Below the pieces are notes generated by a model. The model saw nothing but the letters and a program-made list of their open reading frames with translations. It ran no database searches and was not told the origin of the DNA. Both the position numbers and the translations under genes were made by a program. A stretch of DNA of 64,000 bases from Branchinecta lynchi (Eukaryota; Arthropoda; Branchiopoda; Anostraca; Branchinectidae): the NCBI GenBank assembly GCA_023053575.1, contig JAKZAP010000012.1:5270230-5334229 (forward strand), written 5' to 3'. Shown here in pieces: positions 43,216 to 51,052 of the stretch. The stretch's first letter is position 1; each line of letters starts with the position of its first letter.

Positions 43216-43893
43216 TTATCCGGTAAATTTTTCAAAGTTTTTCCTGTACTTAAGGGTTTTATCTTTTATTTTTAAATCTATGAAGAAAAAACCGTAGCCC
43301 TTGGTTGCAGTCTCGAATTGTTTGAGAAATTTTTCATCGTCTATACTGGATACATGGCTTTGTCTTATTAATTTTACTTCTTTTGGATTAGAACACTGAA
43401 AGAATGCAAAATAATTGCACTGGAGCCTTACCACCTTTGGCGTTTTATGATAGCTTTGAGACAAGTAAATAATTGAGGCATTTTTCTTTCTTCCTCTTAT
43501 GAATAAATCTTCTATTTTCTTCTGGTCTTTTTCAGTGACAAAATCGTCAAAGATAATCAAGTTTTGGTATTCAGGGTCTAAGTCGTCAACATCGACAATA
43601 TCATCAAGATTGTTACTTACTGTTAAGACTTTCGATTTGCATTGTGACTCCAAGGTGGTTAAATTGGTTATAAGGTCTTGATATTTATCTTCTTCAAGAT
43701 CTTTAGCATACAAGTATATTCGGTTGAAACAAAGATATTCATAAATTAAATTCAAAAGAAGGTTAGTTTTCCCTGTTCCAGAACTACCACAAATTAAGAG
43801 TCTGAATGGCCACTGAGGTGCAAGGTTGTGCTTATTCTGATAAGTGTTCTTTTCACTAAAATCATAGACTTTGATTGGAGCCTTTTCATTCAT
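43216..43893 (-). CDS. Genome-packaging ATPase (FtsK/HerA superfamily)
   Basis: 225 residues, the usual size for Polinton and adintovirus ATPases. Walker A GSSGTGKT at 36-43, Walker B NLIIFDD at 111-117, an RGRKKNASIIYLSQSYHK stretch around 133-150 with the sensor-like Gln146, and a basic C-terminal end. It uses ATP to pump DNA into the capsid. Start motif TTCCTAAATAAATG at the ATG (43893). The fibre-like gene follows 16 bases downstream. Between it and the polymerase lies the 21-bp repeat array. Confidence 0.92.
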   Translation of the reverse strand: MNEKAPIKVYDFSEKNTYQNKHNLAPQWPFRLLICGSSGTGKTNLLLNLIYEYLCFNRIYLYAKDLEEDKYQDLITNLTTLESQCKSKVLTVSNNLDDIVDVDDLDPEYQNLIIFDDFVTEKDQKKIEDLFIRGRKKNASIIYLSQSYHKTPKVVRLQCNYFAFFQCSNPKEVKLIRQSHVSSIDDEKFLKQFETATKGYGFFFIDLKIKDKTLKYRKNFEKFTG

Positions 43894-43938
43894 TTATTTA
43901 GGAAGAATTTTTCATTATAAGATTTACTTGAGTATTTT

Positions 43939-44205
43939 AAGTATATACTTGAAGTTTTGAAGTAGGTACTTGAATTTTTTAAGTAGGTACTTGAAGTTTT
44001 TAAGTAGGTACTTGAATTTTTGAAGTAGGTACTTGAATTTTTGAAGTAGGTACTTGAAGTTTTGAAGTAGGGACTTGAAGTTTTTAAGTAGGTACTTGAA
44101 TTTTTGAAGTAGGTACTTGAATTTTTGAAGTAGGTACTTGATTTTTTTAAGTAGGTACTTGAATTTTTGAAGTAGGTACTTGAGTTTTTAAGTAGGTACT
44201 TGAAT
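43939..44205. repeat. 21-bp tandem repeat, about 13 units
   Basis: Unit aagtaggtacttgaattttt with point variants, period 20-21 bases, ending at the stop codon region of the polymerase gene. Each unit holds the near-palindrome aagtaggtactt. All frames contain stops, so it is non-coding. It could be a protein-binding array, an enhancer or a replication-related element. Confidence 0.9.
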
Positions 44206-47200
44206 TTAATGTTTATAACCTAAAGGTAAAGTGTGTATTTTATCGCTTGTTACTATCCTTTTATCATCCTTAGGATCTAACGCTTTTTTATTCTGTTCTT
44301 CTAGAAACATATTGTGCTTGTATGATCTTAAGTTATACTGGGTTATAGAAAGGTTTTCCGTTTTACCAAACAGTACATCCTTATAGTTTTGAATGGTAAT
44401 TTTATCTTTAACGATATTGGTTTTTATTCCTTTCAGTTTTTTGCTAGCTTTTGAAGGGTCTTGGTTGTCCTTTAAATAAGCATATACTTTTGATCGTAAT
44501 CCAACAAATTCTGTCATAACCTGCCCACCTAATTCATCTTTCATCATTCCTATCACTTTCTTATTTACACTAGGAAACCCATATGGATTATCTTTCGCAT
44601 AATCACATGTATCGAACCTCTCATTCAAATCCTGTTTGATATCTTGATAAAAATCTTCAGTTCTAATATCATATATGAAAGAATCAGTGTCCATATAACA
44701 CAAATCAATTTTATCTCCATATTTAGGCTTCATATAATCATAATGGAATTCATACATCAATAACTTGGATAGTTCCAATACAGCAAAGCCGATATACATT
44801 GGTTTGTCTAGTTTTATCTTTTCCTTCGACATTCTTGCCACTGAAAAGTTTTCACTAAAAATTATTTCAGATTTAAAGTTGGGCTTCTTTATTATTTTTT
44901 CTCTTGTTTCATTATCCGTTATTATTTCCATATCCGCTCGCTTCCTTACGTTTTCCATAGTTTTTCCAAAGCAAGCATTATTCATAAGCTTAAAGAAATC
45001 CTTTTCAAAATCATTTGTACCTTTAGTTCTAAGTGCTGTGTTGTGGTCTATATATCCTTTTAAGTAAGCACTTTCAGTGAATCCTAGTATTCTGTGTACT
45101 CTCTTCAATATCAAACCTTTTTGTAAATAAAATTCTAGATTCCTGTGGTGAACTACATAGTTGGTTTTATCTAATACTGTAGTACATAGCTTACCGTTAA
45201 AGTGTTCTGGTGCTAATGGTAAATCCTTGTGTAATTCGTGTAGTTCTTTTGGATATTCTAAATCTACCTCATATATAGCACCTACATTCTGTAATTTTAT
45301 TATCGAATTGATATGAGTTTTTAGATGGTTGTAATACTCGATTGATTCGTATTCATTCCTTTCTTTCAAATCATCCGGTATGGAAATGAATTGGAAATCA
45401 TTCGCTGGTAAATTCTGCGACATCGCCCACCCATATAAATTATTAGCGTCTAAATACATTAAATAATTAGATGGTTTATTCTCATTATAATCACTTGTAT
45501 ATTTATTATTTGCTTTTGCGTATCTTTTTATACATTGGGATACACCACCTCTTATTCCTTTTTCTATAAAGGTATACATGTCTTCCTTTGAGAATAACGG
45601 TAAGTCTACTTTCGAATGTTTTAGGAAAGCATCCCATGTTAGTCCTGGAGCTGAGAAGTAATGAAGTGGATCCAGATCATAATTATGTATACAAACGTTC
45701 CTGAAATTCTCCACAACATCTGATAGAATTAACACATCACTTTTTAGGTACAACTTGGTATAATCAAGTAAAGTTTCACAGTTAAATTGCTTCCATATAG
45801 ATACCGCTCTTTTATAATCACTTTTGTCAATACCTTTCCCTGTCAACCTAGAATAAAAGCTTTCTATGGATGGTAAGTTTGTACAATTCATTTTATCGAA
45901 ACTGTCTACGAATTCATACGGATATACCCCTTTTTTAATTATTTCTTTGAATTCTTCATCGTTATTGAAACTATTCGATGTGTACTTGAAATTCTCTCTT
46001 AGATGATTACAGGGTACTTTGCAATCACATTTCGCTAAATTTGCTGATAGTTTGTCTAAAGATGAAGCCATAAATCTAATTGAATCTATAAACCGCATCT
46101 CATATTTTATTTCCGTATCCGCTTTTGTAATACTTATTGATTTTGAGAATGATATGAAACTTTCTGCACTTTCAAAAATTCCGTTATCAGGTATCAATTC
46201 TCTAACAAACAGATGGGAATCATATTTAGATAAATTATGCATTACTACCGGGATATGCCTAGGAATCCTGTATTTCATATTACATTCAGCATGAGCAAAT
46301 CCCCTATCTTCTCCTGTCATGTGGTCGTGATCAAAGTGAGGATTTTCAGTAATTTCAGTTGTACAGATGTGACAAGTCTTATCCATTAGATTTTTCCATT
46401 TTTCGGTAATTTCTGAATTGGTATAAGTATGGTTTCTTTGTCTGCTTTCATATTTGTTTGCAATTTCTGTGGATACTTTTGTAACGGTTTTAACAAAATG
46501 TTTTGCAGCGTCTTCACCGAAATAGTCATAGTATTTGTTCTGGTTTGTATCAAAGGAACAGCATACCTGAAATCCGTAAGCAAATGGTTTCTGTTTGGCC
46601 ACTTTTATTGTTTTCTTTCCGTTTACCTGATTGTATTCTTCGTTATAAGACTCAAAGTCTGCTATTATGCAATAAGGTACTTTCATTTGTTTTGCAATAT
46701 TTTTATATTGTATACTTGAACCTTCAGGAGGCATTATTATATCAGGATCTTCGCAATTATTTTTACTTTCATGTTTTTCATATTTTTCTTCTTTTGTAAA
46801 ATGCCTTCCGCAAAAAGTGCATAGGTATGTCTTTGTTTTATTTTTAGAGATTTGACTACCAACTAATCTGCTCAGATCCTTTACCAGTACATAATGATTA
46901 TCGAAATATAATAAATTAATAACATGTTTAGCTGTTTTGCCATTGATTGTACTTTTTAGTATATGACTTCTGATTATTTTCTCTTTTTCAATTTGAAATA
47001 AACAAATTTTAATGTTGTATCTATTTTCAAATTTGTGTATATCTTTAGTATCCATTGGGAAGTTGGTAACCCCTTCGAAATCAAATTCGTTTTCATATTG
47101 TTTATAATTTGATATTCTATCAACATGATCCTTAGCTGGATGTAGATTTGCTAAGATAGACCAAAGGAAACATTTCTGGTCGTTATTTTTTATATTTATA

Positions 47201-48270
47201 CACGCTTTTTTATTTTTTACGAAATCTGGCAGTATTTTAAACGTTCCTCCCATGTAAGATTCTATTCGTGTCATCCTATAATCAATTCCTTCATACCGAC
47301 TAAATTGTAACCCAGATCGAGGGGTATTACTTAAAGAACTCAGTCTCTTGTAATTATCATCCAAATGACTATGAGTAAGTATGCTATTTTTATTTAAAAT
47401 CCAAGAAGTACTGTTGTAAAATACTACTACTTCTTCATCATTCTCCTGTCGATGGAAAATAACACGAGTTACAAACTGAACTCTATATTGATTTATTTCG
47501 TTCATTCGCCGCTGTATATCTGCGAAAGTAAAAGCAATAAGAGTATGCTCGTCAACTCCATTACCTTGAACTGAAACGTTTACAGTGAATATATTCTCAC
47601 TTTCGCTAAAAATAGTAGGTTGCTGTTCTTCTTCCGTTCTAAATAAATGATCAGGAATTAATTTTTCTTCTTTGATTTTTTTCTTATTTATAAAGAGAGT
47701 GGATAAACCAATTGGTTTCTGTCTACTGTTATCACGTCTTTCTGTTTGATCTCTTATGATATCTCTATTTTTCTGTACGGAATCTTTATGTTTGTTAATA
47801 ATATTATTATAGTATTCTTCAACCTTGTGTATGACTTCTTCTCGGTTTCCGCGAGTTGATAGGTTCTTGTTTTTCAGAAATTTCTTTAATTCGCTTGTCT
47901 CTTTTTCTTTGTTATCATTGTATTCTTGTTTTAGTTTTGTAATGGTGATATTATTTTCTCTTATCTCATCTTCCAGAATGGTTCGTAATCTCGGTTCTGG
48001 TTTGTAGTCGGATGGTCTGTTCTTATTATGAGTTCTTTCGTTTCTGCGTTCAATTTGAATTTTATCTTCAGCTATCAAAATATACTTATTAAGATGGTTT
48101 ATTATATTATTTGTTATTTCATGTTTCTTAGCTCCATTTGTTTTGATTTTATTAATTTTCGCATAAGTCCGCAGTTCATTATATGTGTATAGCGATAATC
48201 TTTGTATAACCGCTTTGTTGTTTGATATAACCTTTTTACAAAGCTGAATAACCTCTGCAGTATTCATCAT
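44206..48270 (-). CDS. Protein-primed family B DNA polymerase (Polinton pPolB)
   Basis: 1354 residues, single exon. SAP-like helices lie at about 23-63 and 127-155. A domain with KCFLWSIL (Cys367) and NHYVLVKDL (His459) has the spacing of a papain/OTU-like pair; its activity is unproven. A C2H2-type finger is at 484-506. Exonuclease motifs: Exo I DFES (538-541), Exo II HNLSKYDSH (678-686), Exo III YLKSDV (841-846). Between Exo I and II, CHIC...HFDHDHMTGEDRG...CN (633-664) has the layout of an endonuclease VII-type His-Me finger. Polymerase motifs: A DANNLYGWAM (941), B KLMNNACFGKT (1094-1104), C YMDTDS (1192-1197). Copies the element using a terminal protein primer. Start motif CCCCTATTAAATG. 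Confidence 0.97.
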   Translation of the reverse strand: MMNTAEVIQLCKKVISNNKAVIQRLSLYTYNELRTYAKINKIKTNGAKKHEITNNIINHLNKYILIAEDKIQIERRNERTHNKNRPSDYKPEPRLRTILEDEIRENNITITKLKQEYNDNKEKETSELKKFLKNKNLSTRGNREEVIHKVEEYYNNIINKHKDSVQKNRDIIRDQTERRDNSRQKPIGLSTLFINKKKIKEEKLIPDHLFRTEEEQQPTIFSESENIFTVNVSVQGNGVDEHTLIAFTFADIQRRMNEINQYRVQFVTRVIFHRQENDEEVVVFYNSTSWILNKNSILTHSHLDDNYKRLSSLSNTPRSGLQFSRYEGIDYRMTRIESYMGGTFKILPDFVKNKKACINIKNNDQKCFLWSILANLHPAKDHVDRISNYKQYENEFDFEGVTNFPMDTKDIHKFENRYNIKICLFQIEKEKIIRSHILKSTINGKTAKHVINLLYFDNHYVLVKDLSRLVGSQISKNKTKTYLCTFCGRHFTKEEKYEKHESKNNCEDPDIIMPPEGSSIQYKNIAKQMKVPYCIIADFESYNEEYNQVNGKKTIKVAKQKPFAYGFQVCCSFDTNQNKYYDYFGEDAAKHFVKTVTKVSTEIANKYESRQRNHTYTNSEITEKWKNLMDKTCHICTTEITENPHFDHDHMTGEDRGFAHAECNMKYRIPRHIPVVMHNLSKYDSHLFVRELIPDNGIFESAESFISFSKSISITKADTEIKYEMRFIDSIRFMASSLDKLSANLAKCDCKVPCNHLRENFKYTSNSFNNDEEFKEIIKKGVYPYEFVDSFDKMNCTNLPSIESFYSRLTGKGIDKSDYKRAVSIWKQFNCETLLDYTKLYLKSDVLILSDVVENFRNVCIHNYDLDPLHYFSAPGLTWDAFLKHSKVDLPLFSKEDMYTFIEKGIRGGVSQCIKRYAKANNKYTSDYNENKPSNYLMYLDANNLYGWAMSQNLPANDFQFISIPDDLKERNEYESIEYYNHLKTHINSIIKLQNVGAIYEVDLEYPKELHELHKDLPLAPEHFNGKLCTTVLDKTNYVVHHRNLEFYLQKGLILKRVHRILGFTESAYLKGYIDHNTALRTKGTNDFEKDFFKLMNNACFGKTMENVRKRADMEIITDNETREKIIKKPNFKSEIIFSENFSVARMSKEKIKLDKPMYIGFAVLELSKLLMYEFHYDYMKPKYGDKIDLCYMDTDSFIYDIRTEDFYQDIKQDLNERFDTCDYAKDNPYGFPSVNKKVIGMMKDELGGQVMTEFVGLRSKVYAYLKDNQDPSKASKKLKGIKTNIVKDKITIQNYKDVLFGKTENLSITQYNLRSYKHNMFLEEQNKKALDPKDDKRIVTSDKIHTLPLGYKH

Positions 48271-48571
48271 TTAATAGGGGAACATTTTTATTAATAAATT
48301 TCTCCCGTCTGAGTTTTGTCAGCCGTAAAGAAAAGCACTGGTTTTCCAAATCCTTTACTATGTATTTTCCGACGCCCTTATGGGATTCACACATGCTTTA
48401 CTACTAGTCACGGGTTTCCTTTATTCTTTACTACTCTTGACGAAATCGGCATTTGGTTACTACTCTTAACGAAAATCCGCTTTTGGTTACTACTCTTGAC
48501 GAAATCGGCATTTGGTTACTACTCTTTATTTTGTTAGAAATATTTTTCGAAACAATTTTATTATATTATAA
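48271..48571. promoter_or_regulatory. Divergent control region with a 29-30 bp tandem repeat
   Basis: Lies between the polymerase gene (leftward) and the membrane-protein gene (rightward). ttactactcttgacgaaatc begins at 48429, recurs (aacgaaaatc variant) at 48458 and again at 48488, and partly at 48517, separated by ggcatttgg. The polymerase side ends in CCCCTATTAAATG. The other side ends in ttattatattataaATG. A shared promoter/operator or origin function is inferred. Confidence 0.6.
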
Positions 48572-48991
48572 ATGGAAGAATTAGAAAAGAAAATGTATGT
48601 TTACCGTCGCAGTTACAAGTACTACAATCATATAAGTAATAGCTTACTTTTATCCAAATTTCTCTTCTCGGCAGCAGGAATGTCTGCGTTTCTATTTCTA
48701 CCTTTAGCTTCTTTAAGTTTGGGTTCTGTTATCATCGAAATAGTCGAAAAACATTTAAACATTGCAGATAGAAAAGCAGAATACAGAACGACTTATGATT
48801 TTTATACTGAACTGATATCATTGTTAAAATGTGGACAGTTAACGGTTGAAGAAGTTATTCAGCGAGAAACAGAGATGCGTAAAACCTTTCGACTTTTTCC
48901 TCGCGAAAAATATATGAAACAAGTCCGTCTGAATGGCTATAAATATTGCAAGAATACATCAATAGTTCAGAAGAATGTTCCACCAGTGTGA
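48572..48991 (+). CDS. Small two-helix membrane protein, SLATT-like layout
   Basis: 139 residues. A charged N-terminal helix (MEELEKKMYVYRRSYKYY) precedes a hydrophobic region at about 24-58 long enough for two short membrane passes with a turn around Pro44. A long polar helical segment follows (ADRKAEYRTTYDFYTELISL, then TVEEVIQRETEMRK). This order resembles SLATT-type two-transmembrane domains, often associated with pore-forming or defence functions; similarity is by layout only. It is one of the few plus-strand genes, divergent from the polymerase. Likely an accessory gene acting on host membranes, function unproven. Confidence 0.55.
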   Translation: MEELEKKMYVYRRSYKYYNHISNSLLLSKFLFSAAGMSAFLFLPLASLSLGSVIIEIVEKHLNIADRKAEYRTTYDFYTELISLLKCGQLTVEEVIQRETEMRKTFRLFPREKYMKQVRLNGYKYCKNTSIVQKNVPPV

Positions 48992-49082
48992 CTCTTCACA
49001 CATAACCACCACCTAGCAACAAAATCTAGCTTATAACTCAATCAATGAAACACCAATTTATTGAGAAAACTTAATTCAACAT

Positions 49083-49850
49083 TTATAGACTCAGATTGTC
49101 AAAATCAATCAACACTTCATCGGATAAGAAAACTTGCGCGGGATGCTCCTTGAGTAATGAAGACAATATCTCATCCTCTTGGATCGCTTTGCGAATAGCT
49201 TTTTCATTTTCGACGATGCAATAGTACCCTTTCCCACAGAAAGCTATTCCAGGATATTCGCGGACTAATCCATACAACTGAAGATATCTTCTTATTGCTG
49301 ATTTGCTTTCTCCATATTTCTTAAATCGTTCTTCAAGAAAACACTTGTATAGATTCTCAGGGTTGTCATTGAACAGTTTTTGCATGTACGCATACACTTC
49401 ACCTTTTTTCGCTTTTAGTAACACTGATAAATAATCCAAATACAGCTCCACTTTAATAATTAAACGTTCTGCTTGTTCCAAACTGACTCCACATATTTTG
49501 CTGCTCAGCACCTTCTTGATGCTTACGTCCACTTTGAAGTTTCCAAACCTTCGCGAAGCATGTAAATTCGCTTTAATATCGGCTAAAAACTGCACGCTCT
49601 TCTCTTTTTTCTTGTCAACAGAGGAACACGCTGTCGTACGGTCTTCACCTTCGACTTCATCTGAGGCTGTGACTACCTTACTCCACAGCGAAAGGAATGT
49701 TTCTTGCTCCGATTTCTCCAGTTTGAACAACCCATTCATATACTTTTTCGGAATGGTTGCTGTTTTCTTCTGAATACCTTCGCTTTTCATCTGAAAATAA
49801 AAATCTTTTAACGATCTTGATGATTCCTTTACAGAATTTTTGAAGGCCAT
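49083..49850 (-). CDS. Accessory protein of unknown function, 255 residues
   Basis: Begins MAFKNSVKESSRSLKDFYF and is largely helical. A Ser/Thr- and acid-rich stretch (about 62-82) separates an N-terminal and a C-terminal helical half. The latter includes SAIRRYLQLYGLVREYPGIA and a FCGKGYYCIV hairpin, a helix-helix-beta layout compatible with a winged helix. No family recognised. It is convergent with the membrane-protein gene and is the only internal gene without the start motif. Instead its promoter and first codons are part of an 83-bp tandem repeat (49823-50125), so it may be regulated differently from the virion genes. Confidence 0.6.
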   Translation of the reverse strand: MAFKNSVKESSRSLKDFYFQMKSEGIQKKTATIPKKYMNGLFKLEKSEQETFLSLWSKVVTASDEVEGEDRTTACSSVDKKKEKSVQFLADIKANLHASRRFGNFKVDVSIKKVLSSKICGVSLEQAERLIIKVELYLDYLSVLLKAKKGEVYAYMQKLFNDNPENLYKCFLEERFKKYGESKSAIRRYLQLYGLVREYPGIAFCGKGYYCIVENEKAIRKAIQEDEILSSLLKEHPAQVFLSDEVLIDFDNLSL

Positions 49851-50125
49851 TTGATTCCTACTTCATCTCGTGTGACGCGCTTCGCAACATTATCTGACCC
49901 AGATAATTCCTTTACAGAATTTTTGAAGGCCATTTGATTCCTACTTCATCTCGTGTGACGCGCTTCGCAACATTATCTGACCCAGATAATTCCTTTACAG
50001 AATTTTTGAAGGCCATTTGATTCCTACTTCATCTCGTGTGACGCGCTTCGCAACATTATCTGACCCAGATAATTCCTTTACAGAATTTCCTACGTCATCT
50101 CGTGTGATGCGCTTAGTCATCTGAT
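49823..50125. repeat. 83-bp tandem repeat spanning the start of the 255-residue gene
   Basis: attcctttacagaatttttg begins at 49823, 49906 and 49989 in perfect copies, and at 50072 in a copy with an internal deletion. Each perfect unit carries the gene's first codons and ATG (gaaggccat on the plus strand), then ctcgtgtgacgcgcttcgc and attatctgacccagat. Only the leftmost ATG leads into the long frame. The others would give short products. Confidence 0.9.
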
Positions 50126-50324
50126 AACTCGTTTGGTATATTTGATATTTGCGTAATTGTTTGTTTCAGATGAAGCTATTCCTATCTTGATAGATATCTA
50201 CCTGGATATCCTTGTTTTTATCGCTAGAAAACTAAAAATACTTACATTGGAAATTTTTTCTTTCTTCAACACCTTCTTAATCTCAACTTGTTTACAAATG
50301 TCTCCTTAACCAGATGCGCGACAC

Positions 50325-50426
50325 TATATATATTCGCGAATCTTCTCCGCCGAGTCTTGCTATCTGCTGGAGGTGACGCATCTAAATATTCGAGAATATT
50401 CGAGAATATTTAGTGTGACGCATCTC
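50325..50426. promoter_or_regulatory. TATA box and two perfect heat-shock-element-like arrays
   Basis: TATATATA at 50325-50332. Array 1 at 333-345 (offset 50000) reads TTCgcGAAtcTTC. Array 2 at 50389-50406 reads TTCgaGAAtaTTCgaGAA, four alternating nGAAn units at exact 5-base steps, the consensus for heat-shock factor binding. Array 2 is framed by direct copies of gtgacgcatct (50373 and 50416), and related tgtgacgcgctt words are in the 83-bp repeat. The right terminal-repeat gene starts 96 bases downstream. The 255-residue gene starts leftward about 480 bases away. Role inferred. Confidence 0.6.
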
Positions 50427-50467
50427 TCACACCACAGGTGTTACGATCTGCCGGTAATTAGGAGCTT

Positions 50468-51052
50468 TGGATTTTTATTTAATAAAATCATCCCCTAATA
50501 AATGGAGTCCACAAAGGAAGTCTTGAATACAATCAGAATGAATAAATACAATGAGACAATCAGGAAAGAAGAACTAGTGTTAGGTTTGAAATATGCTATT
50601 GTTAAAATGAGAATTGCTAAGACAAAATATGGTGATAAGCTGGTTGTAGTCATTAATCATAATGACAAACCCTGTGATTTGTTTATAACACAGAAATATA
50701 ATGCCATTGCTAACGAATTACTTTTAAAGAAAAATCTGGTTTTGCAGCCTATTGTACGCGAAAACAAGAACAAAGAAACATATGTGGATTTAGAACTGTT
50801 TACTCAGTAATATTTGAATAAAAAATGAAAAATGTAAAAAAAAAGAAGTAGTAGTATATTATAGTATTTTATATGTAGTAAAGGGTAATATTCTCATTTC
50901 TTGTATCCTTTATTTTGGAAGTAAGAAAATAAAAATGTTCTTAAAAAGGGGGATAATTTGGTAAAAAGGATGTTAAAATTTAAGAAATTGATGTTAAAAT
51001 GGGGTTTTGAAATTGGGGGGAGGGTGGGCCAGAACCCGGTTTATATAACTAC
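50468..51052. repeat. Right terminal inverted repeat
   Basis: Inverse complement of 36577-37162, starting tggatttttatttaataaaa at 50468 and ending ccgggtt(t)atataactac at 51052. Carries the second copy of the 102-codon gene. Confidence 0.95.
50502..50810 (+). CDS. Terminal-repeat-encoded small protein, right copy (possible OB-fold)
   Basis: Identical in sequence to the protein at 36820-37128 (see there for the motifs). This copy has a different upstream neighbourhood: outside the terminal repeat it is preceded by the heat-shock-element-like region, whereas the left copy follows the capsid gene. The two copies could therefore be expressed at different times. It is transcribed toward the right end of the element, with start motif CCCCTAATAAATG. 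Confidence 0.75.
   Translation: MESTKEVLNTIRMNKYNETIRKEELVLGLKYAIVKMRIAKTKYGDKLVVVINHNDKPCDLFITQKYNAIANELLLKKNLVLQPIVRENKNKETYVDLELFTQ

Larger units (their letters stand above)
36577..51052. mobile_element. Polinton/Maverick (adintovirus-like) element, apparently complete
   Basis: About 14.5 kb bounded by inverted repeats of about 585 bp that begin TAGTTATATAAACCGGG on both ends. It contains all Polinton core genes as single-exon frames: family B polymerase, integrase, protease, ATPase, candidate double-jelly-roll capsid protein and candidate penton. It also carries several lineage-specific genes. It is markedly more AT-rich than its flanks. The terminal repeats differ, as far as I compared, by one base in a homopolymer (six T near 36662-36667 against five A on the right). 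The only blemishes are a frame change at the integrase 5' end and an unclear protease start. The element integrated recently and could still be functional; that is inference. Confidence 0.95.

Noticed and set aside
40197..43275. Plus-strand frames opposite the integrase, PX-like, fibre-like and ATPase genes
   Set aside because: Antisense shadows without start motif or recognisable domains.
43939..44205. Possible CRISPR array
   Set aside because: The 21-bp units follow each other without spacers and the genome is animal-type; it is an ordinary tandem array.
44765..48007. Plus-strand open frames of 60-100 codons inside the polymerase gene
   Set aside because: They are shadows of the minus-strand polymerase, with no motifs and Phe/Leu/Ser-rich compositions typical of antisense translation of AT-rich coding DNA.
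49823..50125. Possible CRISPR-like or LTR structure for the 83-bp repeat
   Set aside because: Copies are directly adjacent and contain the start of a gene; there are no spacers and no separate long terminal repeats.
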